Source: Brevibacillus massiliensis (GTDB taxonomy: Bacteria > Bacillota > Bacilli > Brevibacillales > Brevibacillaceae). Taken from it: 64,000 nucleotides of DNA. The notes beneath the pieces are model-generated. The model saw only the letters and a program-made list of their open reading frames with translations. It did not search any database and had not been told where the DNA came from. Of the stretch, positions 18,150 to 27,346 are shown piece after piece. The DNA lies in the NCBI RefSeq assembly GCF_000311785.1, contig NZ_HE978548.1, positions 2,491 through 66,490 of the forward strand, read 5' to 3'. Numbering within the stretch: position 1 is the first letter of the stretch; every line of letters starts with the position of its first letter. The position numbers were made by a program, and so were the translations under genes.

Positions 18150-18851
18150 ATGAGGAAGGCGGCAGGGCGGATTTTTTTGCTGATACTGATAGCCGTACTC
18201 TTCGGCGGTATCCAAGGACCTCTCGTCAGTGCCGCCGCCAGCGGCGGTTTTATCCGCAGCGTGACACCTGACTGGGGAGCGGCTGATATCAGTCCGTACG
18301 TGTCGATAGAGGTGACCCTGGATACTGCCCTTCCGGAAGACGTGCTGCGCGATTACGTCTCGCTCTTGGATCCTGCCGGGAAACAGGTAAGCGGTGTACG
18401 GATCACCCGGGGAAGCGGGACGAGCTTTTATGTGGATGCCGATGTACCGCTGGAGGCGGGGCAGACGTATCGCCTGATGTACATGGATGTCGTTCCGTTG
18501 ACGCAGTTTACTACAGCGTCCCGTCCGCTGGTGTCGCTGGCGGGATATGTGCAAAAGTATAGTTTGATGCGAGATGTTCCGCTAGGTAAAACGTTTGAGA
18601 TCGGCTTTACCCAGCCAATGCTCCCTGAGAGCGTCTCGCCGGATACCATCTGGATTGAAGATGATCACGGCGGCAGAGTCGATGTAAAGGTGTCGCTTTC
18701 CGCCGACAAGCAGGTGGCAAGCATCGCTCCGGTCGCTGCTTTCTCGCCGGGCCGGATGTATTTTCTAAAGGTATCTGGCGGAGTTCGTTCAGAGCAGGGG
18801 GTTGGCTTGGGAACACCGACGGTCCTGCCGTTTCGCACTGTTCATCAGTAG
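18150..18851 (+). CDS. Exported Ig-like (SbsA/Big_5 type) protein
   Basis: 233 residues from ATG 18150, chosen because the signal peptide starts there (MRKAAGRIFLLILIAVLFGG, cleavage near VSA-AA). The mature part holds two Ig-like folds: residues about 30-120 (VTPDWGAADISPYVSIEVTL) and about 130-230, which contains the Big_5 style FTQPMLPESVSPDTIWIEDD and SPGRMYFLKVSGGV. Such domains occur in S-layer and other cell-surface proteins. It overlaps the SLAP operon end, suggesting it is a surface client or helper of that system (inference). A weak GGGG site lies 10 bases upstream of the start. Confidence 0.65.
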   Translation: MRKAAGRIFLLILIAVLFGGIQGPLVSAAASGGFIRSVTPDWGAADISPYVSIEVTLDTALPEDVLRDYVSLLDPAGKQVSGVRITRGSGTSFYVDADVPLEAGQTYRLMYMDVVPLTQFTTASRPLVSLAGYVQKYSLMRDVPLGKTFEIGFTQPMLPESVSPDTIWIEDDHGGRVDVKVSLSADKQVASIAPVAAFSPGRMYFLKVSGGVRSEQGVGLGTPTVLPFRTVHQ

Positions 18852-18859
18852 CCAAAAAC

Positions 18860-18900
18860 AAAACTCCTCTGTCAACGGAACAGGCTGACGGAGGAGTTTT
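18860..18900. terminator. Bidirectional terminator between the SLAP operon and a minus-strand subtilase
   Basis: AAAACTCCTCTGTCA (18860-18874) pairs with TGACGGAGGAGTTTT (18886-18900); the A and T tracts let it work on both strands. Confidence 0.9.
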
Positions 18901-18905
18901 TGGTT

Positions 18906-20351
18906 TTATTGGTTGATTTCGATAACGGTGCCGCTGTCTGTGAGCAGTCCGGCCATCACCCCGGGCTCAGACAAGAGCTCTGCCCATGTGTGCAGGCTGC
19001 CATCGGCGGTCCGGACCAGGAGTTCTTCACTGCTGTAGGTCGCAAGCAGTTGGTGGAAGAGGGCGGGGTCGTCTTTTAACCTGGTGATCGTATAAGCGGT
19101 TGGTTTGGGTGTCGGCGTTTGGCCATCTTGCAGGTTTTGCAGGGCAAGGGCGAAGTCAATCCGTCCGTATCCGCTGTAGATGTCCCAGCCGGGGGGACCG
19201 ATGTCGACGGTGGACTGCTTGATGATCTCCTCTATTTCGCCGCTTGACCGTTCAGGCGCCTGTGACTTTAGCAGGGCCGCCAATGCGGAGACAGCCGGTG
19301 TGGCCATTGAGGTGCCGTTCAACGTCTCATAGCCGCCGGGAGTGACCTGATCCGGAACGGTGCTGAGGATTCGGACACCGGGTGCGAGTACGTCCAGTTT
19401 GTCTCCGTAATTGGAAAAGCTGGCCGGCTGGTCATTGGCATCGCTCGCTCCTACGGCAATCGCCTCGGGGTAAGCGGCAGGGTACTCGACGGCTGCGGCT
19501 TGGTTGCCTGCGGCTGCCACCACGATGACATCATGGTCTTTGGCGTAACGAATCGCTTCTCTCTCCGCGCGGGAAGGCTCGTCGTCTCCCAGGCTGAGAT
19601 TGATCACATCCGCCCCCATTTCAACGGCGTCGTAGATGGCTTGAATTTCGTTGGCCACTGAGCCTACTCCATCCTTATCCAGCACTTTTAAGGGGAGGAT
19701 CATGACGTCCGTTTTCCCGGCCAGTCCGGCGATACCGATGCCGTTGTCCGTCCGGGCTGCGATGATGCCGGCGACATGTGTGCCATGTCCGTTTTGGTCG
19801 AGCGGCAGTTCGCTGTGGCTGACGTAGTCTTTTCCATCCATAATCCGGCCGGCCAGATCTGGATGGGATGGATCTACGCCGGTGTCAATGACGGCCACGA
19901 CAACACTCTTGCGGGCGGGCTGCAGCAGATTCCACGCTTCCGGAACGTGCATCACAGGCAGCGACCACTGCTTGCGGTAGTAAGGGTCGTCAGGAATGGC
20001 TGTGCGATTCGCCTCGGAGATGTAGATTTTCTTATTGGGCTCGACGAAGTCAACATCAGGGTTTGCAGACAATTGCTGCATCATTTGCTTCGCTTCCTCG
20101 GTCGAACCTGTTCGCAGCAGGCTGATGTGCGGCGCGATTGCCGTTTCCCTGGCTGAAGCGATGGCAGCGGACGAGCGTTTTGCCTTCTGCGGTTCTTTCC
20201 AGACGACGATTAATTCTTTGTCAGGGTCAAGCTTTGACGCGAATGACCGGGAAGAGTCAACGGTTTGGCCAAATGCAGACTGACAGAATAGCGATGCGAG
20301 CAAAAAGAGTATGACAATGGCTGTCAGCCTGCGGATATGGAGTCGGGGCAT
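18906..20351 (-). CDS. Secreted subtilisin-like serine protease (S8)
   Basis: 481 residues from the ATG at 20351, placed behind TTAGGAGGGACA; upstream codons in frame lack a ribosome site. A signal peptide (residues about 8-30, ending QSAFGQ) is followed by an inhibitor_I9-type propeptide ending DFVEPNKKIY, then a complete S8 catalytic domain: D156 in VIDTGVD, H189 in NGHGTHVAG, N283 in AAAGN and S348 in NGTSMATP. A C-terminal extension of about 75 residues after the catalytic domain is not recognised. It should be active extracellularly. It is divergent from a second subtilase locus, and convergent with the SLAP operon. Confidence 0.92.
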   Translation of the reverse strand: MPRLHIRRLTAIVILFLLASLFCQSAFGQTVDSSRSFASKLDPDKELIVVWKEPQKAKRSSAAIASARETAIAPHISLLRTGSTEEAKQMMQQLSANPDVDFVEPNKKIYISEANRTAIPDDPYYRKQWSLPVMHVPEAWNLLQPARKSVVVAVIDTGVDPSHPDLAGRIMDGKDYVSHSELPLDQNGHGTHVAGIIAARTDNGIGIAGLAGKTDVMILPLKVLDKDGVGSVANEIQAIYDAVEMGADVINLSLGDDEPSRAEREAIRYAKDHDVIVVAAAGNQAAAVEYPAAYPEAIAVGASDANDQPASFSNYGDKLDVLAPGVRILSTVPDQVTPGGYETLNGTSMATPAVSALAALLKSQAPERSSGEIEEIIKQSTVDIGPPGWDIYSGYGRIDFALALQNLQDGQTPTPKPTAYTITRLKDDPALFHQLLATYSSEELLVRTADGSLHTWAELLSEPGVMAGLLTDSGTVIEINQ

Positions 20352-20410
20352 AAGGGTTGTCCCTCCTAATATTGGTAGAAAGTCAGGCAGATTCATTTTA
20401 ACAGATCACA

Positions 20411-20440
20411 TTGCCTATTAACAGGTGATAGATTTATGAT
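20411..20440 (+). promoter_or_regulatory. Candidate sigma-A promoter
   Basis: TTGCCT (20411-20416) and TATGAT (20435-20440) are 18 bases apart, 40 bases before the small secreted protein gene. The region 20352-20479 is the divergent control region of the two subtilase loci. Confidence 0.5.
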
Positions 20441-20479
20441 AGACTTGATGGAGGCTGTATGGAAAAGGAAGGATGTTCT

Positions 20480-20875
20480 ATGGTGCCTCGACTTCGATTG
20501 CTGACTGCATGTTTTGCCGTCATGTTGCTGATGTTGGCCGGTATGGCAGGTTACGCCGGGGCGGCTGCGGCAGAAGACGGGTTTTATCTGGGCGGCGGGA
20601 ATGCCGTATACATAACAATAGGCGAGTACATTGATCACGTGGACCTGGCATTGAAGATGGTCAATGAACGTGATTTTTCGCAAATCTACTTCGTCCAGGA
20701 CGGCCTGATGGCCAGCTTGACGGAGATTGTCGGCGCGGGGGGGCTCAAACAGGCGCTTTACCCGGTACGTCCGGATCGACTGCAGCCGCGATACACACGT
20801 TTTTCGGATGGGAGCACCTTGATCATAGACGGCGGCTCGACACAAGAGCCGCCGGAGGTGGAGTACATCCGATAG
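20480..20875 (+). CDS. Small secreted protein of unknown function next to a subtilase
   Basis: 131 residues from ATG 20480, preferred over the in-frame ATG at 20459 because AAGGAAGG lies at good spacing and the signal peptide starts here (MVPRLRLLTACFAVMLL, cleavage near AAA-AED). The mature protein of about 100 residues has two alpha/beta looking halves (VYITIGEYIDHVDLALKMVN, DFSQIYFVQDGLMASLTEIV) and ends GSTLIIDGGS. No family recognised. It is 42 bases upstream of an S8 protease. It could be a pro-protease inhibitor or foldase, but nothing in the sequence proves it. Confidence 0.6.
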   Translation: MVPRLRLLTACFAVMLLMLAGMAGYAGAAAAEDGFYLGGGNAVYITIGEYIDHVDLALKMVNERDFSQIYFVQDGLMASLTEIVGAGGLKQALYPVRPDRLQPRYTRFSDGSTLIIDGGSTQEPPEVEYIR

Positions 20876-20917
20876 GATACCTCTTTTCCCGGCATAGGGA
20901 AGGAAGGACGCGTAAAT

Positions 20918-22936
20918 ATGAATAAATATTTGGCTGTACAACGGGTGGCAGCTTTGGTGATTGGCATCTGCATACTTGCGTCGGGACAGACCGTCGCATG
21001 GGCCGCTGTTGAGCCGAATGATTCGTATTACAAGAATCAATCTTATCTGACCCAGATTGGCGCCAATAACGCCTGGAGCACGGTCAAAGGAAATACCGAC
21101 ATCAAGATAGCCGTACTGGACTCCGGCGTAGATACGAACCATCCCGATCTGGCTCCCAACCTGCTGCCGGGAGTCAATCTGGAGAAACCGGAGCGTCAGA
21201 TGCAGGACGATTACGGTCACGGCACACAGGTGATGGGCATCCTGGCGGCCAAGGGAAACAACAAGATAGGTGTCACAGGCGTGATGTGGGATGCCCATGT
21301 GATTCCGATAAAGGTCCTGGATAAAAATGGGAGAGCTGATGTGAAGCTGTTGGCCAAAGGCATCAATCAGGCCGTTGCGATGGGGGCAAAGGTCGTGTTG
21401 ATGTCGGTGAGCAACCTGTACAACTCCCCTTTGCTCGAGCAAGCGGTCAAAAACGCGGAAGCAAAAGGGGTGGTACTGGTGGCCGCCGCGGGGAATGAAG
21501 GCAGCCGCGTCGGTTATCCGGCTGCTTATCCGACGGTGATCGCGGTAGGCGCGGTGGACCGTAAAAACACCCTTTTGCCGCAGTCCAATATCGGTCCGGA
21601 GATCAATTTGGTGGCGCCCGGCTCCAATATCTACACGACGAGGGTCGGCGGCGGATACGGTCCGATCAGCGGCACCTCGGCGGCAGCTCCGCAGGTGGCT
21701 GCAGCCGCCGCTTTGGTACTTGCCAGGAACCCGAAGATGACGCCGCTCGAAGTCAGGCAGCTGCTCTATTATACCGCTACCGATCTTGGGCCGAAGGGCT
21801 GGGACAAGAAGTACGGGTATGGCCTGTTGAATGTCGGGCGTGCCGTGAAGACAAAACTGCCCGCCGACATAAACGAGCCGAACAACACCCAGGCCACGGC
21901 AGCGGCTTTTCCCATTGAGTCCCAGGTACGCGGGCAGCTCAGTTCCGGTGATCCGATTGATTGGTTTTACTCGGATATCCCCTATGACGGCAAGTTGGTT
22001 TTTACCACGAAAGTAACGCCAAGTTCTGGCTCGGCCATTGCAGCTACTTTTTATCGCAATGGCGATACACCCGTCACATATTATGTAGGCGGAGGCAAGA
22101 CCCTGACCGTACCGGTGCGAGCCGGCAAACTTTACTTTAAATTGGAACGGGGGAGCGGGGCCGGAACTTTCTCATACGTATTCGAAAGCAAATTTATGAT
22201 CAATCCGGACAAGTATGAGCCAAACGACGACCAAAAAACGGCACGGCCGCTTCCGCCGGGCAACCACATCACGATCGTGGGGAATTTTGACCAGCCGGGG
22301 GATTTGGACTGGTTTTCCTATTACGTACGCGAACAAGGTAAATTAAACATAACGGTTTCCGTCGACACCAAGCGAATCGATCCCGTCGTCTATGTAGTGA
22401 AGCAGGGGCGGCCCGATCAAAAATTTGACAATGGCACTGCCGCCGACCCGACGGAGCGGGTAAGCATGGAGGTTTCACCCGGCAAATACTATTTCCGCGT
22501 GAGCGACTATTGGAACAACGCTGTGAACGGCGAATACGTGTTCGATCTTTCCTATTTGCCGGAACGGCGGGATTACAACGAACCAAACGATACGCCTCAA
22601 CTGGCTGCCAAACTGGGCAGCGGTACATTGATGACCGGGACGCTTCCGTCTAAAAACGATCAGGATTGGTTCCAATTTGATGTGGCGACAGATTCACTGG
22701 TGACGATTGACGCACCGCAAGTTCCGGTACCCTGGGGATTGCACATGGTGTTATACGACGAGAAGCTGAAGACGATCATATCGGTCCCCGATGTGGCGGA
22801 ACAGGCCGCCAAGGGGGGGCATATCACCCAGCTCAAATTGAAGAAGGGTACTTACTACATTATTCTGACCAGCACCAATCCGTTTAAGTACGATACCTAC
22901 CGATTGACCGTCGATCGCAAGCCGACAGGCAAGTGA
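20918..22936 (+). CDS. Secreted subtilase with three PPC-type repeats
   Basis: 672 residues. Signal peptide residues 1-29 (ending VAWA), no obvious long propeptide. S8 domain about residues 35-310 with D68 (VLDSGVD), H101 (YGHGTQ), N192 (AAAGN) and S254 (SGTSAAAP), all catalytic residues present. Three C-terminal prepeptidase (PPC) beta domains follow, each opening with an EPN-D/N-T/D motif: INEPNNTQATA near 317, KYEPNDDQKTA near 430 and DYNEPNDTPQLA near 548, and each containing D-W-F/Y. PPC domains bind the cell envelope or substrate and are often clipped off. Such proteins are scavengers or processors of surface proteins. The gene follows the small secreted protein and precedes another exported protein. 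Confidence 0.92.
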   Translation: MNKYLAVQRVAALVIGICILASGQTVAWAAVEPNDSYYKNQSYLTQIGANNAWSTVKGNTDIKIAVLDSGVDTNHPDLAPNLLPGVNLEKPERQMQDDYGHGTQVMGILAAKGNNKIGVTGVMWDAHVIPIKVLDKNGRADVKLLAKGINQAVAMGAKVVLMSVSNLYNSPLLEQAVKNAEAKGVVLVAAAGNEGSRVGYPAAYPTVIAVGAVDRKNTLLPQSNIGPEINLVAPGSNIYTTRVGGGYGPISGTSAAAPQVAAAAALVLARNPKMTPLEVRQLLYYTATDLGPKGWDKKYGYGLLNVGRAVKTKLPADINEPNNTQATAAAFPIESQVRGQLSSGDPIDWFYSDIPYDGKLVFTTKVTPSSGSAIAATFYRNGDTPVTYYVGGGKTLTVPVRAGKLYFKLERGSGAGTFSYVFESKFMINPDKYEPNDDQKTARPLPPGNHITIVGNFDQPGDLDWFSYYVREQGKLNITVSVDTKRIDPVVYVVKQGRPDQKFDNGTAADPTERVSMEVSPGKYYFRVSDYWNNAVNGEYVFDLSYLPERRDYNEPNDTPQLAAKLGSGTLMTGTLPSKNDQDWFQFDVATDSLVTIDAPQVPVPWGLHMVLYDEKLKTIISVPDVAEQAAKGGHITQLKLKKGTYYIILTSTNPFKYDTYRLTVDRKPTGK

Positions 22937-23031
22937 CCCGGACATGTAACATGTAAAGAGGTTTCGGATTCAGATAAGCGGAACGTCGGTTGCAAGAGGC
23001 GTTCGAAAGACCTTTGGGGAGGAGTTCAGCA

Positions 23032-23520
23032 ATGAAAAGTGTACGTACCAGTTTAACTGCGGGGATAATCATCGGCGGGATGATTTTTGCCAGCCAGGCT
23101 TGGGCGGATGTAGCCGGGGCGCCTGGCTCTGCAGACGATCCCGTTGTGACGAAAAGCTATGTCGATCAGAAAATCCGCGAAGCGCTCGGCGGAGCAGCAC
23201 CTGTCGGGGGAGGGGTGACCAACAGCGGAGGGACTGCTGCCGCAGGTTTGGAAGTAGTAGAACTGCCGCCCGGCAAGATCCTGTACGGATTTGAAGGAAC
23301 CGAATTCATCGTTCGGACCGGAAATGTGCTCTCGGTCGCCGGGGTAAACGGAGACGGCCTGACAGACCTTACCGCGGGTGCCGATCTGCGGGCAGGGGAC
23401 CCGGTCGAGCATAACCACTTGCTTTTGATCCCCCGTTCTGATTCGCGAGGGCTGCAGCTTGTCCCGGGATCTAAAGCAAAAACCTATGTGATCGTCCGCG
23501 GCAAATACGAATTGAAATAA
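23032..23520 (+). CDS. Exported protein with DDPVVTKSYVDQKI signature
   Basis: 162 residues from ATG 23032 after TTGGGGAGGAG. A signal peptide (MKSVRTSLTAGIIIGGMIFASQAWA) leads into DDPVVTKSYVDQKIREAL, a glycine-rich linker, and a beta-rich C-terminal part with NGDGLTDLTAGADL, NHLLLIPRSDSRG and YVIVRGKYEL. This arrangement recurs in exported Bacillota proteins of unknown role. It ends 65 bases before the metK riboswitch region and probably belongs to the subtilase unit. Confidence 0.6.
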   Translation: MKSVRTSLTAGIIIGGMIFASQAWADVAGAPGSADDPVVTKSYVDQKIREALGGAAPVGGGVTNSGGTAAAGLEVVELPPGKILYGFEGTEFIVRTGNVLSVAGVNGDGLTDLTAGADLRAGDPVEHNHLLLIPRSDSRGLQLVPGSKAKTYVIVRGKYELK

Positions 23521-23538
23521 CAGCTAGGCACTTATGGA

Positions 23539-23567
23539 TTGACACGTATAAGAAAAATGTTTATTCT
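23539..23567 (+). promoter_or_regulatory. Sigma-A promoter of metK
   Basis: Consensus TTGACA (23539-23544) and TATTCT (23562-23567) with a 17-base spacer, directly before the riboswitch. Confidence 0.75.
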
Positions 23568-23584
23568 ATTAGGCGAAAGGGATA

Positions 23585-23685
23585 CTCTTATCCAGAGTAG
23601 GTGGAGGGACTGGCCCGATGAAACCCGGCAACCGTCTAGCGCGGTGCTAACCAGCAGAGTGGTTACCCATTCTGGCCGATAAGAG
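23585..23685 (+). ncRNA. SAM-I (S-box) riboswitch
   Basis: P1 stem CTCTTATC (23585-23592) with GATAAGAG (23678-23685). Between them are the S-box landmarks: AGGTGGAGGGACTGGCCC, the kink-turn and GATGAAACC, CGGCAACC, and a GGTGCTAACCAGCAG-type P3/J3-4 segment. When S-adenosylmethionine binds, P1 forms and the downstream terminator at 23709 stops transcription, which fits control of SAM synthetase. Confidence 0.95.
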
Positions 23686-23708
23686 GTTAGGGAACGCAAA
23701 CAAAGAGC

Positions 23709-23745
23709 ACCTTTTCCTCCATATACAGGAAAAGGTTTATTTTTT
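23709..23745 (+). terminator. Riboswitch-controlled terminator
   Basis: ACCTTTTCCT (23709-23718) pairs with AGGAAAAGGT (23727-23736), followed by a T-rich tail. It lies between the SAM aptamer and metK. Confidence 0.9.
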
Positions 23746-23810
23746 GTCGTGATAGAAACCCGACTCGGCTACCAAAACTATATCTGTACGCAGACAAAGG
23801 AGGAAGGCTC

Positions 23811-25022
23811 ATGGCATTGCAAAAAGGGCGTCGCCTGTTTACGTCGGAATCCGTTACAGAAGGACATCCGGACAAGATTTGTGACCAGATTTCCGACTCT
23901 GTATTGGACGCGATTCTGGCAAAGGATCCGAATGCACGCGTAGCGTGTGAAACTTCTGTTACAACAGGTCTTGTATTAGTAGCTGGGGAGATTACTACGA
24001 ATACGTATGTGGATATCCAAAAGCTCGTTCGCGATACGATCCGGGAAATCGGCTATGATCGCGCAAAATTTGGCTTTGACGCGGATACTTGCGGCGTGAT
24101 TACAGCGATCGGCGAACAGTCTGCCGATATTGCCCTCGGTGTCGATCAGGCCCTGGAAGCGCGCGAAGGCAGCATGACCGATGAGGAAATCGAAGCGATT
24201 GGCGCAGGTGACCAGGGATTGATGTTTGGTTTTGCCTGCAATGAAACGCCGGAGTTAATGCCGCTTCCGATCAGCATGGCACACCAACTGGCTCGCCGCC
24301 TGACAGAAGTGCGCAAGAACGGCACGCTGTCTTATCTGCGTCCGGACGGGAAGACACAAGTGACCGTCGAGTACGATGGGGATAAACCGGTCCGCATCGA
24401 TACGATCGTCATCTCTACCCAGCATGCGCCGGAAGTAAGCTTGGAGCAAATCAAGAAAGACCTGACCGAACATGTAATCAAGCCGGTAGTGCCTGCTAAT
24501 CTGCTTGATCAGGAGACGAAGTACTTCATCAATCCGACAGGCCGTTTTGTCATCGGCGGCCCACAAGGCGATGCCGGTTTGACTGGCCGCAAGATCATCG
24601 TCGACACCTACGGCGGGTATGCTCGTCACGGCGGCGGTGCTTTTTCCGGGAAGGATCCGACGAAAGTGGACCGTTCCGGCGCCTACGCGGCTCGTTATGT
24701 CGCGAAAAACATCGTAGCTGCCGGTCTCGCTGAAAAATGCGAAGTGCAGGTTGCCTACGCAATCGGGGTAGCACAGCCCGTATCCATCAGTGTTGATACG
24801 TTTGGAACAGGGAAAATCTCCGAAGAGGAACTGGTGAAGCTGATCCGCAAGCATTTCGATCTACGCCCTGCCGGAATCATTAAGCAGTTAGACCTGCGCC
24901 GTCCTATCTACAAACAGACGGCTGCCTACGGACATTTTGGCCGCAACGACTTGAACGTACCGTGGGAGCGTACAGACAAGGCAGACGCACTGAAACAGGA
25001 TGCTGCCGGTCTGGCAAAATAA
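23811..25022 (+). CDS. metK: S-adenosylmethionine synthetase
   Basis: 403 residues, the usual family length. It converts methionine and ATP to S-adenosylmethionine. Signature motifs are visible: [20 protein letters not shown] at the N-terminus, [12 protein letters not shown] for the methionine loop, and [16 protein letters not shown] for the phosphate loop, followed by AAYGHFGR near the end. ATG follows AAAGGAGGAAGG. Expression is controlled by the SAM-I riboswitch upstream, and transcription stops at a hairpin 22 bases after the gene. Confidence 0.98.
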   Translation: MALQKGRRLFTSESVTEGHPDKICDQISDSVLDAILAKDPNARVACETSVTTGLVLVAGEITTNTYVDIQKLVRDTIREIGYDRAKFGFDADTCGVITAIGEQSADIALGVDQALEAREGSMTDEEIEAIGAGDQGLMFGFACNETPELMPLPISMAHQLARRLTEVRKNGTLSYLRPDGKTQVTVEYDGDKPVRIDTIVISTQHAPEVSLEQIKKDLTEHVIKPVVPANLLDQETKYFINPTGRFVIGGPQGDAGLTGRKIIVDTYGGYARHGGGAFSGKDPTKVDRSGAYAARYVAKNIVAAGLAEKCEVQVAYAIGVAQPVSISVDTFGTGKISEEELVKLIRKHFDLRPAGIIKQLDLRRPIYKQTAAYGHFGRNDLNVPWERTDKADALKQDAAGLAK

Positions 25023-25043
25023 TGATCTTGATCTACGAGAGGA

Positions 25044-25074
25044 AACGCCTGGTAAATGCCAGGCGTTATTTTTG
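25044..25074 (+). terminator. Terminator after metK
   Basis: AACGCCTGG (25044-25052) pairs with CCAGGCGTT (25059-25067), followed by ATTTTTG. The AT-rich stretch 25075-25414 holds no gene I can support; it contains a small inverted repeat TACCGT/ACGGTA (25296-25314), possibly an operator before degS. Confidence 0.88.
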
Positions 25075-25414
25075 TTAGATGAGCGGAATTCTCCTGTTAT
25101 GGAAAAACCATCCTCCGATGGATGCCAATGTATTAAAGGATTTCTCAGGTTTGTGTCGAAAAAATACCGTTAATCACGTATGCCATTATCCACGAGCCTG
25201 TGATTTTATGTTAACCTAAGTTAGGACAAGTTATTTTTTGTTACCGGAGAAAATCGAAAAAACTATACAATTTTTGCAACCTTTTTCCCCTGTTTTACCG
25301 TCTAAAATACGGTAGGCAAAATGATCTAGTATTTTTGATCGACAGGAATGCAGAGATCCAGTTTAACCTTCCCCGAAATTTGGGTAAAGAAAGCATGGTA
25401 AGATGAGGTAGCCA

Positions 25415-26560
25415 ATGGATATAGACATCAGCCTCCTGGATGGAGTCATTAAAAAAACAATTCAAACGGTCGAGTCAAGCCAAGAGCAGATCTTTGAGAT
25501 TGCGGAAAGCGCCCGGCGTGAGAGGAGCGCCATTCAAAACGAGATCGCAGAGATACGCGAAGAGGTGTACGCCGTCGTCGATCTGGTCGATTCGCTTGAC
25601 CTGAAGTACCGCAAGTCCCGTGCTATGCTGGCGATGGTGAGCCGTAATTTTCACAGTTATACCGAAGAGCACATTCACCAGGTGTATAAAGAAACCAACG
25701 ATCTGCAAGTTGAATTGTCACTCAGCCGGGAACGGGAAGCGACTCTGCGCCAGCGCCGCGATGAATTGGAGCGCCGGCTGCAAAATCTCGAAGCGACCAT
25801 TGCCAAAGCCGAACAGTTAATGACACAGATAGGCGTTGTCTTGGGTTACCTGACCGGCGATTTTAGCAGGGTAGGGGAAGCGCTGGAAACAGCAAAACAG
25901 CATCAACAAATGGGGCTTCAGATTATTCAGGCGCAGGAGGAAGAACGGAAGCGGGTGGCCCGCGAGATTCACGATGGTCCAGCCCAATCGATGGCCAACG
26001 TAGCCTTGCGGATGGACATAGCCGAGAAGATGTTAAAAAATGAACAGATCTTGCAGGCGTTGGCGGAACTTCAGGAATTGAAAGAGATGGTTCGACTCAG
26101 CTTGGCAGATGTCCGCCGGATCATTTTTGATTTGCGCCCGATGGCGTTGGATGATCTGGGATTGATCCCGACACTGCAAAAGTACGTGCAAACCTTCGAA
26201 GAACGTACCGGCACCACCGCCGAACTGGTGGTATTCGGGCGGGAACAGGACATCGACGATGCGTTTAAAACACCGCTGTTCCGTCTCGTTCAGGAATGCC
26301 TCAACAACGTGGCCAAACACGCAAAGGCAAAGGTCGTCCATGTAAAACTGGAATTGCAGCATGATAACGTATCTCTTGTCGTAAAAGACAATGGCGTCGG
26401 ATTTGATGTAATCGAGCGGCGCAATAAGTCTTTCGGACTGATGGGGATGAAGGAAAGAGTGCAGCTTTTGAACGGTACCATGGAGGTTGCTTCGGCACCG
26501 CTAAAAGGAACCAAGGTAATGTTTCAAATTCCGCTGAAGGCCAAAATGCAGCAAAGCTAA
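25415..26560 (+). CDS. degS: Sensor histidine kinase DegS
   Basis: 381 residues, cytosolic. The N-terminal 170 residues form the DegS-type sensor with long coiled coils ([18 protein letters not shown]). A HisKA_3 domain follows with phospho-acceptor H186 in [10 protein letters not shown]. The HATPase has N-box [10 protein letters not shown] and G1 box KDNGVGFDV. No membrane segment is present, as expected for DegS. It phosphorylates DegU, encoded 16 bases downstream, a two-component system controlling exoenzymes, motility and competence in Bacillus. ATG 25415 follows GATGAGGTAG. Confidence 0.96.
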   Translation: MDIDISLLDGVIKKTIQTVESSQEQIFEIAESARRERSAIQNEIAEIREEVYAVVDLVDSLDLKYRKSRAMLAMVSRNFHSYTEEHIHQVYKETNDLQVELSLSREREATLRQRRDELERRLQNLEATIAKAEQLMTQIGVVLGYLTGDFSRVGEALETAKQHQQMGLQIIQAQEEERKRVAREIHDGPAQSMANVALRMDIAEKMLKNEQILQALAELQELKEMVRLSLADVRRIIFDLRPMALDDLGLIPTLQKYVQTFEERTGTTAELVVFGREQDIDDAFKTPLFRLVQECLNNVAKHAKAKVVHVKLELQHDNVSLVVKDNGVGFDVIERRNKSFGLMGMKERVQLLNGTMEVASAPLKGTKVMFQIPLKAKMQQS

Positions 26561-26576
26561 AGGAGGCAGGAGAGGG

Positions 26577-27284
26577 ATGCAGAAACAATTGGAAGAGATA
26601 AGTATTGTATTGGTAGATGACCATAAATTGTTTCGCGAAGGGGTAAAGCGCATTCTGGAAATGGAGGGCGGTTTTAAGGTAGTCGGAGAGGGTTCCGACG
26701 GCGAAGAGGCCACTCATCTGGTAGAAGAGCACAAACCGGATGTCGTTTTGTTGGATATCAATATGCCGAATATAAACGGCGTATCGGCTGCCGAGAACGT
26801 CATCGAATCAAACCCGCAAACGCGTATCATCATTCTGTCTATCCACGATGACGAAGGGTACGTGTTCAGGACGCTGCGCACCGGTGCATCCGGGTATTTG
26901 TTGAAAGAGATGGAAGCGGAGGATCTGGTCGAAGCCGTTCGCGTTGTCGCCCGCGGCGGGTCATACATACACCCGAAAGTAACAGGCAAGTTAATCGACG
27001 AGTTTCGGCGTTTGAGCATACAAGAGGAAGCAGTCGGCCGTCCGCTGACGATGGAAAATACCCCTGTCTTGGATGCCCGCGTCATTGAATCACTGACGCG
27101 GCGTGAGCGCGAAGTGTTGCAGCTTATGGCAGAAGGAAAGAGCAACCGCGCGATCGGGGAGTTTTTATACATCAGTGAAAAGACTGTAAAAAACCACGTC
27201 AGCAGTATTTTGCAGAAATTAGGCGTGCAGGACCGCACGCAGGCAGTGGTCATTTGCATTAAAAACGGCTGGGTAAAAGTGTAA
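26577..27284 (+). CDS. degU: Response regulator DegU
   Basis: 235 residues. Receiver domain 1-125 with acidic pair D14 and D15, phospho-acceptor D60 (VLLDINMP) and conserved K in [10 protein letters not shown]; the C-terminal LuxR/NarL HTH ([34 protein letters not shown]). The start follows AAAGGAGGCAGGAGAGGG. With degS it forms the expected Bacillus pair upstream of comF. In the family, phosphorylated and unphosphorylated DegU direct exoprotease production, competence or flagellar gene expression; the two subtilases and flagella in this window are plausible targets (inference). Confidence 0.96.
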   Translation: MQKQLEEISIVLVDDHKLFREGVKRILEMEGGFKVVGEGSDGEEATHLVEEHKPDVVLLDINMPNINGVSAAENVIESNPQTRIIILSIHDDEGYVFRTLRTGASGYLLKEMEAEDLVEAVRVVARGGSYIHPKVTGKLIDEFRRLSIQEEAVGRPLTMENTPVLDARVIESLTRREREVLQLMAEGKSNRAIGEFLYISEKTVKNHVSSILQKLGVQDRTQAVVICIKNGWVKV

Positions 27285-27346
27285 TCAAAGATTAACGTAC
27301 CTTGGCCAAGCATTGCGGCATACCCTGAGAATAGGAGGGGATGACC

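Noticed and set aside
20393-21442. 349-codon minus-strand frame opposite the subtilase start
   Set aside because: Overlaps a signal peptide, a promoter and an S8 domain on the other strand; Cys/His-rich shadow translation.
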